A stretch of DNA of 64,000 bases from Saccharopolyspora phatthalungensis. GTDB lineage: Bacteria > Actinomycetota > Actinomycetes > Mycobacteriales > Pseudonocardiaceae. Location of the stretch: NCBI RefSeq assembly GCF_014203395.1, contig NZ_JACHIW010000001.1, forward strand, positions 2,728,001-2,792,000, read 5' to 3'. Each line of letters opens with the position of its first letter. Positions within the stretch are counted from its first letter, which is position 1. The position numbers and the translations under genes are program-made. The notes below the pieces were generated by a model. That model saw only the letters and a list, made by a program, of their open reading frames with translations. It searched no databases and had not been told where the DNA came from. This document shows positions 44,219 to 53,317 of the stretch, in pieces.

Positions 44219-44914
44219 ATGTCTGTGCCCGTCCCGCCCTGGCAACAGCGAGCCGCGCGCAACCGGCCGGTGAAGCAGCCGCTGAACCTGGAGCTGATCG
44301 TGCGCACCGCGCTCGACCTGCTCGACAGCGAGGGTCTGGACGCGGTCAGCATGCGCAAGGTCGCGCAGCGGCTCGGCACCGGTGCGGCCTCACTGTATGC
44401 CTATGTGCGCAACAAGGACGAACTACACGAGCTGATGCTCGACCTCGTGATCGGCGAGATCGCGGTGCCGAAGCTCGCCCCGGAGAGGTGGCAGGAGCAA
44501 ATCAAGGATGTGATGCGCCAGCAGGTCAGGGTGTTCACGGCACATCCCGGCATCGCGCGGGTGGTGCTGCGCACCCCGGCGCCGACGGGGCCGAATGCGC
44601 TGGTCGTCACCGAGGCGATGACAGCCATCCTGCGCTCGGCTGCGCTGCCCGACCGCGTGGTGGCGTTCGCCGTCGACATCCTCGCCCTGTTCGGCACGGC
44701 TGTCGCGATGGAGCGCAGCGCCGACTTCGGGCTCAGCGATGCCGAGCGAGCCGAACGGATGGCGATGGTCCAGCGGTATTTCTCGGAACTTCCGGCGGAG
44801 CGGTTCCCGACCCTGGTTTCGATGCTCCCGGCGATGATGTCCGGCGAGGCCGACGAGCGCTTCGAGTTCGGGCTCGACCTCCTTGTGCAGGGCATCGCCG
44901 CCCACGGCGGGTAG
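44219..44914 (+). CDS. TetR-family repressor (TetR C-terminal type)
   Basis: A 231-residue regulator from ATG 44219, with GAGGAGG upstream. The helix-turn-helix is [20 protein letters not shown] through [25 protein letters not shown] (about residues 25-75). The C-terminal ligand-binding domain follows the TetR_C class ([21 protein letters not shown]-like end). It is divergent from the FAD monooxygenase remnant, as TetR is from TetX-like or hydroxylase genes, and at least four matching palindromes lie between them. Confidence 0.9.
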   Translation: MSVPVPPWQQRAARNRPVKQPLNLELIVRTALDLLDSEGLDAVSMRKVAQRLGTGAASLYAYVRNKDELHELMLDLVIGEIAVPKLAPERWQEQIKDVMRQQVRVFTAHPGIARVVLRTPAPTGPNALVVTEAMTAILRSAALPDRVVAFAVDILALFGTAVAMERSADFGLSDAERAERMAMVQRYFSELPAERFPTLVSMLPAMMSGEADERFEFGLDLLVQGIAAHGG

Positions 44915-44993
44915 CCGGCGGCCGTGCGACCAGGGACACGTTGTTGAGCAGCGGCAACTCGCCGTCCGGGGTCGGCCGTTACTGTTGTCGGTC

Positions 44994-45617
44994 ATGGATG
45001 TTCGGGTCGTGGACCACCCCCTCGTGAAGGCAAGACTGTCCACAATGCGTGATGCGCGCACCAACAGCGCCGCGTTCCGCGCCGCGCTGCAAGAGCTGAC
45101 ATTGATGCTGATCTACGAGGCGACGCGAGACGCCGAGGTCGCGGTGGAGCCGATCCACACGCCGGTGGCACGCACCAACGGCTACCGGCTGGCGACCCCG
45201 CCGCTGCTGGTTCCGGTGCTGCGGGCCGGTCTCGGCATGGCCGACCAGGCGCACCGGCTCATCCCGGAGGCGCAGATGGGCTTCGTCGGGCTGGCCAGGG
45301 ACGAAAAGACCTTGCAGCCCACGCCGTACCTGGAGTCGCTGCCCGCGGATCTCGCCGGGCGCCCGGTGCTAGTGCTGGACCCGATGCTGGCCACCGGTGG
45401 TTCGATGGTGCACACGATCAGTTTGCTGACCGACCGTGGCGCCAGCGACGTCACCGCGATCTGCACGCTGGCCGCCCCGGAAGGCATCCGGCGGCTGGAC
45501 GAATCCGGGCTGCCGGTGCGGGTGGTCACCGCGAGCGTCGACGAGCGGCTCAACGAGTCGGGATTCATCGTGCCGGGCCTCGGCGATGCGGGAGACCGCG
45601 AGTACGGCGCGGTGTAA
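44994..45617 (+). CDS. upp: Uracil phosphoribosyltransferase
   Basis: Turns uracil and PRPP into UMP, salvaging the base released by nucleoside phosphorylases. The protein has 207 residues, normal for Upp. The PRPP loop is [13 protein letters not shown] (about residues 125-137), the uracil-binding end is [16 protein letters not shown], and the N-terminus has [14 protein letters not shown]. It stands alone, 79 bp after the TetR gene. Confidence 0.96.
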   Translation: MDVRVVDHPLVKARLSTMRDARTNSAAFRAALQELTLMLIYEATRDAEVAVEPIHTPVARTNGYRLATPPLLVPVLRAGLGMADQAHRLIPEAQMGFVGLARDEKTLQPTPYLESLPADLAGRPVLVLDPMLATGGSMVHTISLLTDRGASDVTAICTLAAPEGIRRLDESGLPVRVVTASVDERLNESGFIVPGLGDAGDREYGAV

Positions 45618-45817
45618 TTCGGCGGCGCAATTCCCGGTTCTCGGACCTTCGGCGATGGGCCCGAGATTCCCCGCGAGGTCGAGCAACACGCTAGCCCCGG
45701 CGGCGCGATGGCTGCGCGGCACCGCGCGCGGCGAGCTGGCGCCTTCCGCAACGCGCTCGGCCGAACGCACCGATCCTGGTCGAGCCGCCCACGACGGCGC
45801 TGCCTCGGAGTCCGGGG

Positions 45818-46408
45818 TCAGCGCCTCCAACCCGCGAAACCATTGCGCAGCGCCCGTTCGTAGCGGGCGCTGCGCTCGTCCTCGGTAGGCGCCGAACCGC
45901 TCAGTTCCAGCGAAACCAGGCCATGCACCAGCGCCCAGGCCGCGAAGACGACCTCCGCCGGATCGGCATCGATCAGGACCCCGTCCTCGATCGCCTTGTC
46001 GATCGCCTCTCGCAGCGGCTGCATGCTGCGCAGCGCCTGCCCCCATGCCCGCTCGTCGGGCGTGAAGTCGGGTACGGCGTGCCCGAACATGATCGAGTAG
46101 AAGTGCCGGTTGGCCAGTGCGCTGTCCCGGTAGGCGTGGCCGAGCGCGGTCAGGTCGTGGACCGCATCACCGGTGCGCGTCACTCGCTCCATCCGGTCGC
46201 AGAGCCGCCGGAACCCCTCCACATACAGCTCGCGGACCAGCCCCGGCTTGCCGCCGAACAGCGAATACACCGCGGTGGTCGAGGTTCCCACGTCCGCGGC
46301 GAGCCGGCGCAGGCTCAACCCCTCCGGGCCGTGCGCGGACAGCAGCTCCCCGGCCCGGTCGAGCAGGCGGGTGCGGAGGGCTTCGTCGTGCGCTCGCGGT
46401 CTCGCCAT
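45818..46408 (-). CDS. TetR-family regulator (TetR_C_25/33-like)
   Basis: A 196-residue protein from ATG 46408 with a standard N-terminal helix-turn-helix (LLDRAGELLSAHGPEGLSLR, then RLAADVGTSTTAVYSLFGGK). The C-terminal half contains the ANRHFYSIMFGHAVPDF and AWALVHGLVSLEL segments of a common actinobacterial TetR subgroup. It is divergent from the CopG-like gene with only 53 bp between, in which lies a palindrome that may be its operator. Confidence 0.88.
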   Translation of the reverse strand: MARPRAHDEALRTRLLDRAGELLSAHGPEGLSLRRLAADVGTSTTAVYSLFGGKPGLVRELYVEGFRRLCDRMERVTRTGDAVHDLTALGHAYRDSALANRHFYSIMFGHAVPDFTPDERAWGQALRSMQPLREAIDKAIEDGVLIDADPAEVVFAAWALVHGLVSLELSGSAPTEDERSARYERALRNGFAGWRR

Positions 46409-46434
46409 TGACCGAAAGTATCGTCTTCATCGAG

Positions 46435-46453
46435 TGGTATCAGCGCGATACCA
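46435..46453. promoter_or_regulatory. Palindromic operator shared by the TetR and CopG-like genes
   Basis: TGGTATC-n5-GATACCA, 7-bp perfect arms, centred between two divergent regulator genes and ending nine bases before the antitoxin ATG. Either the TetR protein or the ribbon-helix-helix antitoxin could bind it. Confidence 0.55.
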
Positions 46454-46461
46454 TCTAGCGC

Positions 46462-46668
46462 ATGGCAATGACCCTGCGCCTCACCGAGGAAGAGAACCAA
46501 CGGCTCACCGAGCTGGCGGCGGCCGAGGGCCGGTCCAAGCAGGAGGTTGTGCGCAGCGCGCTGGCCGACCGCTGGGCGCGTCAGCAGAAGGACCAGCAGC
46601 TCGACGAGGTCATCCGGCGGGTGCTTCCGCGATATCGGGGATTGTTGGACAAGCTCGGCCCCGCATGA
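46462..46668 (+). CDS. CopG-type ribbon-helix-helix antitoxin
   Basis: A 68-residue protein: a first strand (AMTLRLTEEENQRL), then the helix LAAAEGRSKQEVVRSALADRW, typical of RHH antitoxins, and a charged C-terminal tail that would bind a toxin. It lies 14 bp upstream of a Doc-like gene on the same strand and downstream of a palindrome that is a fitting operator. Confidence 0.78.
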   Translation: MAMTLRLTEEENQRLTELAAAEGRSKQEVVRSALADRWARQQKDQQLDEVIRRVLPRYRGLLDKLGPA

Positions 46669-46682
46669 TCGACTATTGACCG

Positions 46683-47063
46683 GTGACGGTATATCTCGAC
46701 GCGTCCGACCTGCTCCTGCTCGCCACCGCGGTGACCGACGGTGACCTGATGGTGCGCGACAGCGGACTGCTGGACGCTGCGGCGTATCGCCCGCGCGCGG
46801 AGGTCCTCGGGGTGCCGGCCTACGGGACCCTGTGGCTGAAGTCGGCCGCGCTGCTGGATTCGATCGTGCGTACCCGGCCGCTGACCCAGGGTAACTGGCA
46901 GCTGGGCTGGGTGGCCGCGGTGGCGATGTGCGACGTCAACGGCTGGTGGGTGGAGGCCGACGACGAAGCGGCGCTGTTGCTGGTCCGCGAGGTCGGCCGC
47001 GACCAGCGGGAACTTGCCGAAGTGGCGGACTGCCTGGAGCGCTGGGCGAAGCCCAAGGCCTGA
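46683..47063 (+). CDS. Doc/Fic-like toxin homologue with a degenerate catalytic motif
   Basis: A 126-residue protein from GTG 46683. The layout matches actinobacterial Doc-like toxins: VRDSGLLDAAAYRPRAEVLG, then LWLKSAALLDSIVR, then the Fic loop. Active members have HPxxDGNKR here; this protein has RPLTQGNWQ, so the catalytic His is Arg65 and the Lys-Arg pair is Trp72-Gln73. It is unlikely to transfer phosphate or AMP. It forms an operon with a CopG-type antitoxin. Loss of toxicity with retention of the pair suggests a regulatory role or decay. Confidence 0.65.
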   Translation: MTVYLDASDLLLLATAVTDGDLMVRDSGLLDAAAYRPRAEVLGVPAYGTLWLKSAALLDSIVRTRPLTQGNWQLGWVAAVAMCDVNGWWVEADDEAALLLVREVGRDQRELAEVADCLERWAKPKA

Positions 47064-47392
47064 TCCGATTTGGGCCGGCTCTCCGCAAGCCCGCGATTGT
47101 GGTTTCCGGCAAGATCTCCTGAATCTCGCCGCAAACCCTTGGCGGGCAAGGGGTTTCGCTGGAAAGGCTTCGTTGCCGACCGCCCGTTGTTGTTCGGTCG
47201 ATCCATGACGGTGCGGTGCGGGCTGGGAAAGGGCCGCCGATTCTGGGCCTGAGCGACGAACGGCGATGGCCCGCCGGGATTCAGGCGGGCCATCGCGTTT
47301 TAGTTCATTTCGGATCTGCGGCCGGGTCTGTTGTCGTCAGCACGGACTCGTGGCGGTCGGCCGACCCACCCGGGAACGCTGATGTCGCGGCC
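47064..47392. other. Intergenic region with a terminator
   Basis: 329 bp between convergent genes; apart from the terminator at 47263-47296 I see no feature. Confidence 0.5.
47263..47296 (+). terminator. Rho-independent terminator of the CopG/Doc-like operon
   Basis: GCGATGGCCCGCC (47263-47275) pairs perfectly with GGCGGGCCATCGC (47284-47296), an eight-base loop, followed by GTTTTAGTT. One of the few terminators in this window with a T-tract. Confidence 0.8.
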
Positions 47393-47728
47393 CTAGCCGA
47401 CGGCACCGCTTTGGAGTCTGCGCAGCGCGATCGGTGCGCCCGCCAAGTCTTCCTCGTTGCAGAGCAACTTCAGTTCGTAGTACGGGCTGCCTTCGCGATC
47501 GTCGTAGTCCAGGTGGACTGCGATGACATCGATGGGTTCACCCAGCCAGTCCTGGGCTTCGCGAAGCCATTGGGCGGACCGCTCCAAGGCGGCCGACAGG
47601 TCGTCGTCACGGAACTCGACAGGTCGGTAGGGAACGCCCTGAACCTGATCATTCGGACCAGGGGGCTGTGGGAGATCCACGGAGACGCCGGAGTCGTCGA
47701 GTTCGAGTCGGATCGCTTCCTCACTCAC
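47393..47728 (-). CDS. Hypothetical 111-residue acidic protein
   Basis: Start GTG 47728 is preferred (TTG 47758 also in frame). The protein is acidic, with a likely alpha-beta fold: EEAIRLELDDSG, then LSAALERSAQWLREAQDWL (helix), then IDVIAVHLDYDD and YYELKLLCN (strands). No known motif and no operon partner. Codon bias supports a real gene. Confidence 0.55.
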   Translation of the reverse strand: MSEEAIRLELDDSGVSVDLPQPPGPNDQVQGVPYRPVEFRDDDLSAALERSAQWLREAQDWLGEPIDVIAVHLDYDDREGSPYYELKLLCNEEDLAGAPIALRRLQSGAVG

Positions 47729-48068
47729 TGTCGCAGGGTAACCCCTCCGGCCGGTCAAATGCTGCTGGAGGCCCTGCGCAGTTGTCGTAATTTGGCCAAG
47801 TTCAGCTGGTCGGACCGATTCCGCCGATTACTATGCGCAAGACACGGGGCACCCTGAACATCGCACGTTGATGAGGGAAGGCGGGCTTTGTCCAGGGCGC
47901 CCCGCTGTCGTCAAGGGGCGCGCCCCGACGACACGATCAGGTTACTCCGGTTGCCTCAATCAAGATCAACTGGGGTTGGCCCAGGTGACGACCCCCCGAC
48001 CGCACTTCGCGGGTGTCTTGGCCCCCGGCGTCGCACACTGGTCTTGACCAGCGGAAATTGATACGCGC
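47729..48068. other. Intergenic region with small hairpins
   Basis: 340 bp without a supported gene. Hairpins: GTCGTC-aa-GGGGCG / CGCCCC-GACGAC near 47908-47933, and CTGGTC-tt-GACCAG at 48038-48051. The latter lies just after the end of the reductase gene and may be its terminator. Confidence 0.4.
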
Positions 48069-48521
48069 TCAGGGCATCAGCCCGGCCGCTACCGTGGCGC
48101 CGAGTTCCCAGCATGCCTCCAGCGCGTCCTTGTCCGGCTGACCGAGCACGGTGACCGGTTCGGCAACGGGCCGCCACGACAAGCCGGTCGTGATCGACCG
48201 GATCGCCCGTAGTGCGCCCTCTACGCCCTCGTTGCCGTGCACGTAGCAGCCGTACGGTCGGCCGCCCGTCGAATCCAGGCACGGGTAGTAGATCGTGTCG
48301 AAGAAGTGCTTCAACGCGCCGCTGATGTAGCCGAGATTGGCCGGGGTGCCGAGCAGGTAACCGTCGGCTTCCAGGACATCGGTGGCCGTGGCGCTCAAGG
48401 CCGGTCGCCGCACCACCTCTACGCCCTCGATCTCGTCCGTCGTGGCACCCGCGACGACCTTCTCGAACATCGCCTGCATGCCGGGGGAAGGGGTGTGGTG
48501 CACGATCAGCAGCCTCGGCAT
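48069..48521 (-). CDS. NAD(P)H-dependent FMN reductase / flavodoxin-like protein
   Basis: A 150-residue flavodoxin-fold protein from ATG 48521. The FMN phosphate loop is at the start (LLIVHHTPSPGMQAM), and the second flavin loop is LLGTPANLGYISGALKHFFDTI, followed by KPYGCYVHGNEG-like RPYGCYVHGNEG. This matches the NADPH-dependent FMN reductase/WrbA-like group. It overlaps or abuts the mutase gene (2-bp gap) as last gene of the punA-mutase operon; the reason is not obvious. Confidence 0.85.
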   Translation of the reverse strand: MPRLLIVHHTPSPGMQAMFEKVVAGATTDEIEGVEVVRRPALSATATDVLEADGYLLGTPANLGYISGALKHFFDTIYYPCLDSTGGRPYGCYVHGNEGVEGALRAIRSITTGLSWRPVAEPVTVLGQPDKDALEACWELGATVAAGLMP

Positions 48522-48523
48522 CG

Positions 48524-50161
48524 TCAGCCTCGCCGCACGAGGTCGGAAACCGCCTGCTTCAGCGCGTCGAGCCGGTCCGCGGCGCGCTGCTTCGCCGTCG
48601 CCGGCGGGAGTTCGCCGACCTGCTCGACGACCTGTAGGTAGCACTTGAGCTTGGGTTCGGTGCCGGACGGGCGGATGACGACCCGGAGCCCGCCGGCTCC
48701 GGTGATCACCAGCGCATCGGTATCGGGCAGCAGGTCCTCGACGTCCACAGTGATGTCGGCGAGCCGGGTCGGCGGCTGCTCGCGCAGCCGCCGCATGATC
48801 CGCGGAATCACGCTCAGGTCGGTGACGCGCACCGAAACCTGGCCGGTCTGGTGCACGCCGTGCTTGGTAGACAGCACATCGAGTAGTTCCGGCAGACCGC
48901 GTCCGGCGGCCTTCGCGGTAGCGGCCAGGTCGCAGCTCAGCACGGCGGTGGAGATGCCGTCCTTGTCACGCACCTCGTCCGGGTCGACGCAGTGTCCGAT
49001 GGCTTCTTCGTAGGCGTAGACCAGCCCGGTTCCGGCACCGTCACCGGCGCGCACCAGCCACTTGAAACCGGTCAGTGTCTCGGCATAGCGGACGCCGAAC
49101 TCGGCGGCGATCGAGCGCAGCATGGTCGCGGACACGATCGTGGTCGCCACCAGCGGATCCGGCTTCGCGGAACGATCCAATGTGGACAAGATGTGTTCGG
49201 CGAGCAGGACGCCGGTCTCGTCGCCGCGCAGCATCCGCCAAGTGCCGTTCTCCTCGACGCCGAGGGCACATCTGTCGGCGTCCGGGTCCAGCGCGATCGC
49301 CAGGTCGGCGTCGATCTCGCCAGCCAGCGCCAGCAGCTTATCGGTCGCCCCCGGTTCCTCCGGGTTCGGGAAGCCGACGGTGGGGAAGTCCGGATCCGGT
49401 TTCGCTTGGGACGCAACAAGATGCACGTCGTCGAAACCGGCGCGATGCAGCGCCTGCAGGAGCGGCTGCGCGCCGACGCCATGCAACGCGGTCGCCGCGA
49501 CCCGGAGCGTGCGGGCATCGCCGCGCGGCAGCGTTGCGACTCGCGCCAAGTAGTCGTCCAGCGCGGAATCGTGCACCGACCAGCTTTCCTTGCGCGGCAC
49601 CGAATTCGCGGCCGGTGCCGCGGCGATCGCCGCCTCGATCTCGATATCCGCCGGGCTCACCAGGTGAACGCCGCCCAGCAGGTACAGCTTGTACCCGTTG
49701 TCCTGCGGCGGGTTGTGCGAGGCAGTGATCTGAATCCCCGCGACCGCACGCAGCGTGCGGGTGGCGTGCGCCAGCACTGGCGTCGGCAGCGGCTCGGGCA
49801 GCAGCCGCACGTCGAAACCAGCCGCCGCCAGCACCCCGGCGGCGTCGGTGGCGAAGTCCTCCGAGCCGTGCCGCGCATCACGACCGACCACGACGACACC
49901 GCCGCGGTGACCGCGCTCGGTCAGCCAGGCCGCCGCCCCCGCCGTCGTGCGCACGACCACGGCGCGGTTCATCCCATTCGCCCCCGCGCGCACCGGCGCG
50001 CGCAGGCCCGCGGTGCCGAACCGCGGCATGCCGGACATCCGGTCGGCGAGCGCCGCGTCGTCGGCGTCGAGCAGCTGCTGCAACTCGGCGCGCGTCCGGG
50101 GATCGATGTCACCGGCGATCCACCGTCGCGTGGCCGAGCGCAGCTCCGCATCCACCGTCAT
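48524..50161 (-). CDS. Phospho-sugar mutase (phosphomannomutase/phosphopentomutase type)
   Basis: A 545-residue alpha-D-phosphohexomutase-family enzyme. ATG 50161 overlaps the stop of the purine nucleoside phosphorylase gene (ATGA). All four motifs are seen: the phosphoserine loop [14 protein letters not shown] (about residues 142-155), the metal loop [10 protein letters not shown], a sugar-binding GDETG region and the phosphate-binding [10 protein letters not shown] near the C-terminus. Coupling to the phosphorylase suggests it converts (deoxy)ribose-1-phosphate into the 5-phosphate, as PGM2-type mutases do, giving the substrate for deoC. Confidence 0.92.
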   Translation of the reverse strand: MTVDAELRSATRRWIAGDIDPRTRAELQQLLDADDAALADRMSGMPRFGTAGLRAPVRAGANGMNRAVVVRTTAGAAAWLTERGHRGGVVVVGRDARHGSEDFATDAAGVLAAAGFDVRLLPEPLPTPVLAHATRTLRAVAGIQITASHNPPQDNGYKLYLLGGVHLVSPADIEIEAAIAAAPAANSVPRKESWSVHDSALDDYLARVATLPRGDARTLRVAATALHGVGAQPLLQALHRAGFDDVHLVASQAKPDPDFPTVGFPNPEEPGATDKLLALAGEIDADLAIALDPDADRCALGVEENGTWRMLRGDETGVLLAEHILSTLDRSAKPDPLVATTIVSATMLRSIAAEFGVRYAETLTGFKWLVRAGDGAGTGLVYAYEEAIGHCVDPDEVRDKDGISTAVLSCDLAATAKAAGRGLPELLDVLSTKHGVHQTGQVSVRVTDLSVIPRIMRRLREQPPTRLADITVDVEDLLPDTDALVITGAGGLRVVIRPSGTEPKLKCYLQVVEQVGELPPATAKQRAADRLDALKQAVSDLVRRG

Positions 50162-50967
50162 GCGGTCTCCAGCAGGGAGCGCAGCAGCTTGCCCATCCGG
50201 CTGGCCGCGGCGCGGCCAGCGTCCAGAACTTCCTGATGGTTCAACGGTTGCCCGCTCAACCCGGCGGCCAGGTTGGTCACCAGCGACAGCCCGAACACCT
50301 CGGCGCCCTCGGCGCGGGCCGCGATGGCCTCCAGCACGGTGGACATCCCGACCAGGTCGACGCCGAGCCCGCGCAGCATCCGGATCTCCGCCGGGGTCTC
50401 GAAGTGCGGCCCGGGCAGCCCGGCGTACACGCCTTCCGCTAGCGAGGGGTCGATGCCGCGCGCGAGCTCCCGCAGCCGCGGCGAGTACAGGTCGGTGAGG
50501 TCCACGAAATTGGCGCCGACCAGCGGCGACCGGGCGGTCATGTTGACGTGGTCGCTGATCAGCACCGGCTGCCCGACCTGCATGCCCTCGCGCAATCCGC
50601 CGGCGGCGTTGGTGAGTACCACGGTCCGGCACCCGGCGGCGACCGCGGTCCGCACGCCGTGCGCCACCGCCTCGACGCCCTTGCCCTCGTACAGATGCGT
50701 TCGCCCAAGCATGACCAGCACCCGCTTGTCGCCCACCGGAACCGACCAGAGCCTGCCGCTGTGCCCGATCGCGCCCGGCGCGACGAAGCCCGGTAGGTCG
50801 GACATGCTCAACTCGGCGCTCGGCCGGCCGATCTCCTCGGCGGCGGGCTGCCAGCCGGAGCCGAGCACCACGGCCAGATCGTGGCGGTCGGTGCCGGTGA
50901 TCTCGGCGAGCGTGGCGGCGGCCACGTTCGCGGCGGCAGAGGGGTCGGAAGTCGTCGTAGGCGTCAC
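50158..50967 (-). CDS. punA: Purine nucleoside phosphorylase (trimeric class)
   Basis: Splits purine (deoxy)nucleosides with phosphate into base and sugar-1-phosphate. The protein has 269 residues, typical of the trimeric class. Phosphate site VVLGSGW near residue 35 and the RTHLYEG loop, base site TNAAGGL and the [15 protein letters not shown] segment are present. It is the first gene of an operon with the mutase and a flavin reductase. Confidence 0.95.
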   Translation of the reverse strand: MTPTTTSDPSAAANVAAATLAEITGTDRHDLAVVLGSGWQPAAEEIGRPSAELSMSDLPGFVAPGAIGHSGRLWSVPVGDKRVLVMLGRTHLYEGKGVEAVAHGVRTAVAAGCRTVVLTNAAGGLREGMQVGQPVLISDHVNMTARSPLVGANFVDLTDLYSPRLRELARGIDPSLAEGVYAGLPGPHFETPAEIRMLRGLGVDLVGMSTVLEAIAARAEGAEVFGLSLVTNLAAGLSGQPLNHQEVLDAGRAAASRMGKLLRSLLETA

Positions 50968-51190
50968 GGCCGCGCAGCTTAGTCCGTGCCGGGCCGGCGC
51001 GGCGGGCGATTCAGCCGGGTAGGAGCGCGTCGAGTCGCTCCCTGAGCTTGTCCCGGGTCAAGCAACGTCGGCCGGTAATCGGCGGACGGCAGGGTTGGCC
51101 AACCCAGGGCGACAACACGCGGCGCCTCGCGCACGCGCTGAAACCGTCATGCGTGCTGCCGCAGCACTAGAACTCGCGGTGACCAAGTGC

Positions 51191-52879
51191 TCAGGACCGG
51201 GTTTCCAGGGTCCCCTTGATCTGGTTGAGGATCCCCTCGCCGGACGCCGCCTGGTCGATCGGCACCGTCACGCGCACGATCCAGAGGTCGTTGCCGCGGC
51301 GGATCAGTTCCGCAGCGGTGCTGCGCCGCCGCTGCCCACCGAGCGAGCCGAGCAGCGGTTTCTCGGTCGTCGTGTACTCCATCCGCTGCTGGCCGTCGCC
51401 GTCGGCAAAGCTGGCTTGCACGGTGACTTCGCCCGCGGCGATCTTCGGCAGGGCGTTGACGTAGTCCGAGATCTCCTTGCCAGAACCGAAGAAACCGCCG
51501 TAGCGCTGGACGGCGATCTCCGTGCTGCCGTCCGGAGACACGAACGACACCACCAGGCTGTTGGCGACATCCGTGCGCTCGCTGTGGAACAGCCGCCAAC
51601 CCGGATCGGCCGGGGCCATGATGCTGAACTCCCCGCCGTCCGGGGCGGACGTGTGCATTGCGTCGTCGCGGTGCTTGGCCAGGTTCAGCCGCGCCACCTG
51701 CGCACCGGGCTCGACGTTCGACGTCGTCGAGTCCGGCAGCACCGACTTGCCGGCGAGCAGCCGGGTGCTGGCGAAGCCACCGGCCAGCGCGGCGGCGAAG
51801 AGCACGACCGCGACGACACCGAGCGCGACCTCCGCCCACCGCGACCGGCGGCGCGGTGGCGGCTCTTTCAACGCGAACGGCGGCAGGCCGGGATCGCGGG
51901 CCAGCGGCGCGGAGCCTGGTGCGAGCGAAGGCTGCCGGACCGGCGTCGGCAATTCCCGTTGCCGCACCTTCACCGTCGGCGCATCCGGGTCCAGCAGCAT
52001 CGCGAATGGGCGGGCCCCGGGCTCGGGCAACAGGTGCTGGATCCGCCGGCGCACATCGGTCAGCGACATCCGCTGCGTCGAATCCTTGACCATCAAGGCC
52101 CGGATGATGTCGCCGATCGGACCGGGCCGGGAGGCCACTGGCACGGGACCGCGCACCACCTCGGTCACGGTGGCCAGCGGGTCATCGCCCACGTCGTAGG
52201 GCGGGTGCCCCTCGGCCGCGGCGAACATCGTCGCGCCGAGCCCCCACCGGTCGGCGGCGGAGCTGACGGCTTCGCCCGCGGCGACCTCCGGGGCGATGAA
52301 CGCCGGTGTGCCGAGCAGGATTCCGGTCTTGGTGATGGTGTGCTCGGCGATGTTGCGGGAGATCCCGAAGTCGCTGACCTTGATCCGGCCGTCGTCTCCG
52401 ATCAGCACATTGCCGGGCTTGACGTCGCGGTGCACGATGCCGGCCCGGTGCGCGGCCTCCAATCCGGCGGCCACGCCATCGGCGATCACCGCCAGCTGGT
52501 GGTCGTCGAGAGCCCCGTGCTCGCTGAGGATCGTGGCGAGGCTCTGCGACGGCACCAGCTCCATGACCACGAACGGTTCGCCGGATTCGCGGGCCACGTC
52601 GTAGAGCGTCACGACGTTGGGGTGCGACAGGACGGCGATGGCGCGGGCCTCCCGCAGCGCCCGCTCGCGCAGCTCGGCGGCCTCCTCCTCCGGAATCCCC
52701 GGCGGCAGCTTGACCTCCTTGATCGCCACCTGCCGCCGCAACAGCTCGTCCGTGCCGGACCACACGGTGCCCATCGCACCGCCGCCGAGCTTGCGATCCA
52801 GGCGGTACCGGTCAGCGATCAGTCGGCCGGCGCCGGCCAAGGTGTCGTTGCTATCCGTGGGCACGGTCATATTTTCCAT
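51191..52879 (-). CDS. Membrane-anchored Ser/Thr protein kinase (PknB-like)
   Basis: A 562-residue Hanks-type kinase (ATG 52879 or ATG 52870). The Gly loop is LGGGAMGTVW, the ATP Lys is in VAIKEVKLP, the catalytic loop is HRDVKPGN, DFG is KVSDFGIS and the activation segment GTPAFIAPEV is complete, so it should be active. A proline-rich juxtamembrane stretch leads to one membrane helix (about residues 338-360). The outer 200 residues are a strand-rich domain (WRLFHSERTDVANSLVVSFV) unlike PASTA repeats. The signal and substrates are unknown. It stands alone, with upstream DNA toward mrpA. Confidence 0.92.
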   Translation of the reverse strand: MENMTVPTDSNDTLAGAGRLIADRYRLDRKLGGGAMGTVWSGTDELLRRQVAIKEVKLPPGIPEEEAAELRERALREARAIAVLSHPNVVTLYDVARESGEPFVVMELVPSQSLATILSEHGALDDHQLAVIADGVAAGLEAAHRAGIVHRDVKPGNVLIGDDGRIKVSDFGISRNIAEHTITKTGILLGTPAFIAPEVAAGEAVSSAADRWGLGATMFAAAEGHPPYDVGDDPLATVTEVVRGPVPVASRPGPIGDIIRALMVKDSTQRMSLTDVRRRIQHLLPEPGARPFAMLLDPDAPTVKVRQRELPTPVRQPSLAPGSAPLARDPGLPPFALKEPPPRRRSRWAEVALGVVAVVLFAAALAGGFASTRLLAGKSVLPDSTTSNVEPGAQVARLNLAKHRDDAMHTSAPDGGEFSIMAPADPGWRLFHSERTDVANSLVVSFVSPDGSTEIAVQRYGGFFGSGKEISDYVNALPKIAAGEVTVQASFADGDGQQRMEYTTTEKPLLGSLGGQRRRSTAAELIRRGNDLWIVRVTVPIDQAASGEGILNQIKGTLETRS

Positions 52880-53314
52880 GGTCGACTGGTCCGGTGCGGC
52901 GGAACCGGCGTGGACCCCGCTCAGCTGGGATGATCACCGATATCGGACAATCGATCACGCACCGTGCCGGAATCGGCGTTACGAAAAGTGAACAATCCCA
53001 CCCCGACGGTCGCGGTCCGGGTGCCGCCTAGGCCGCCAAGGTCATTTCGCCGCAACGCAAAACGGCCTCCGAGCGGCCAATACGCGGCCGAGGTCGAACT
53101 GGCCGGGACTGGTGCGTTTCGGATAAGTTGGGCACCGATCGGACCTCGCTGGACATCGGTGGCCCGAGCCTTCCTCAAGCCGATATGCGCAGCGGTCGCG
53201 CTGTCGCGACGTGGCTCGTCGCGGTGCGCCTGCGGTGGCGGTGGCGAACAATCCCGATGGTCGGGTGTCTGCGGGTCCCGGTGACCACGACTAATCGGCG
53301 TCGAGGAGGTGCCC
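52880..53314. other. Divergent promoter region between the kinase gene and mrpA
   Basis: A 435-bp gap. Open frames exist but lack coding bias or a usable start. I see no clear operator. The mrpA ribosome site is at its right end. Confidence 0.5.
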
Positions 53315-53317
53315 TTG
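53304..53317 (+). promoter_or_regulatory. Ribosome-binding site that decides the mrpA start
   Basis: GAGGAGG at 53303-53309 overlaps an in-frame GTG at 53309, which is thus unusable. The TTG at 53315 lies five bases beyond the site, at good spacing. Confidence 0.7.

Noticed and set aside
51011..51100. Possible gene remnant on the minus strand reading [22 protein letters not shown] before a stop
   Set aside because: It looks like a C-terminus but has no start and no recognisable family, and it lies in a 223-bp gap; too weak to list.
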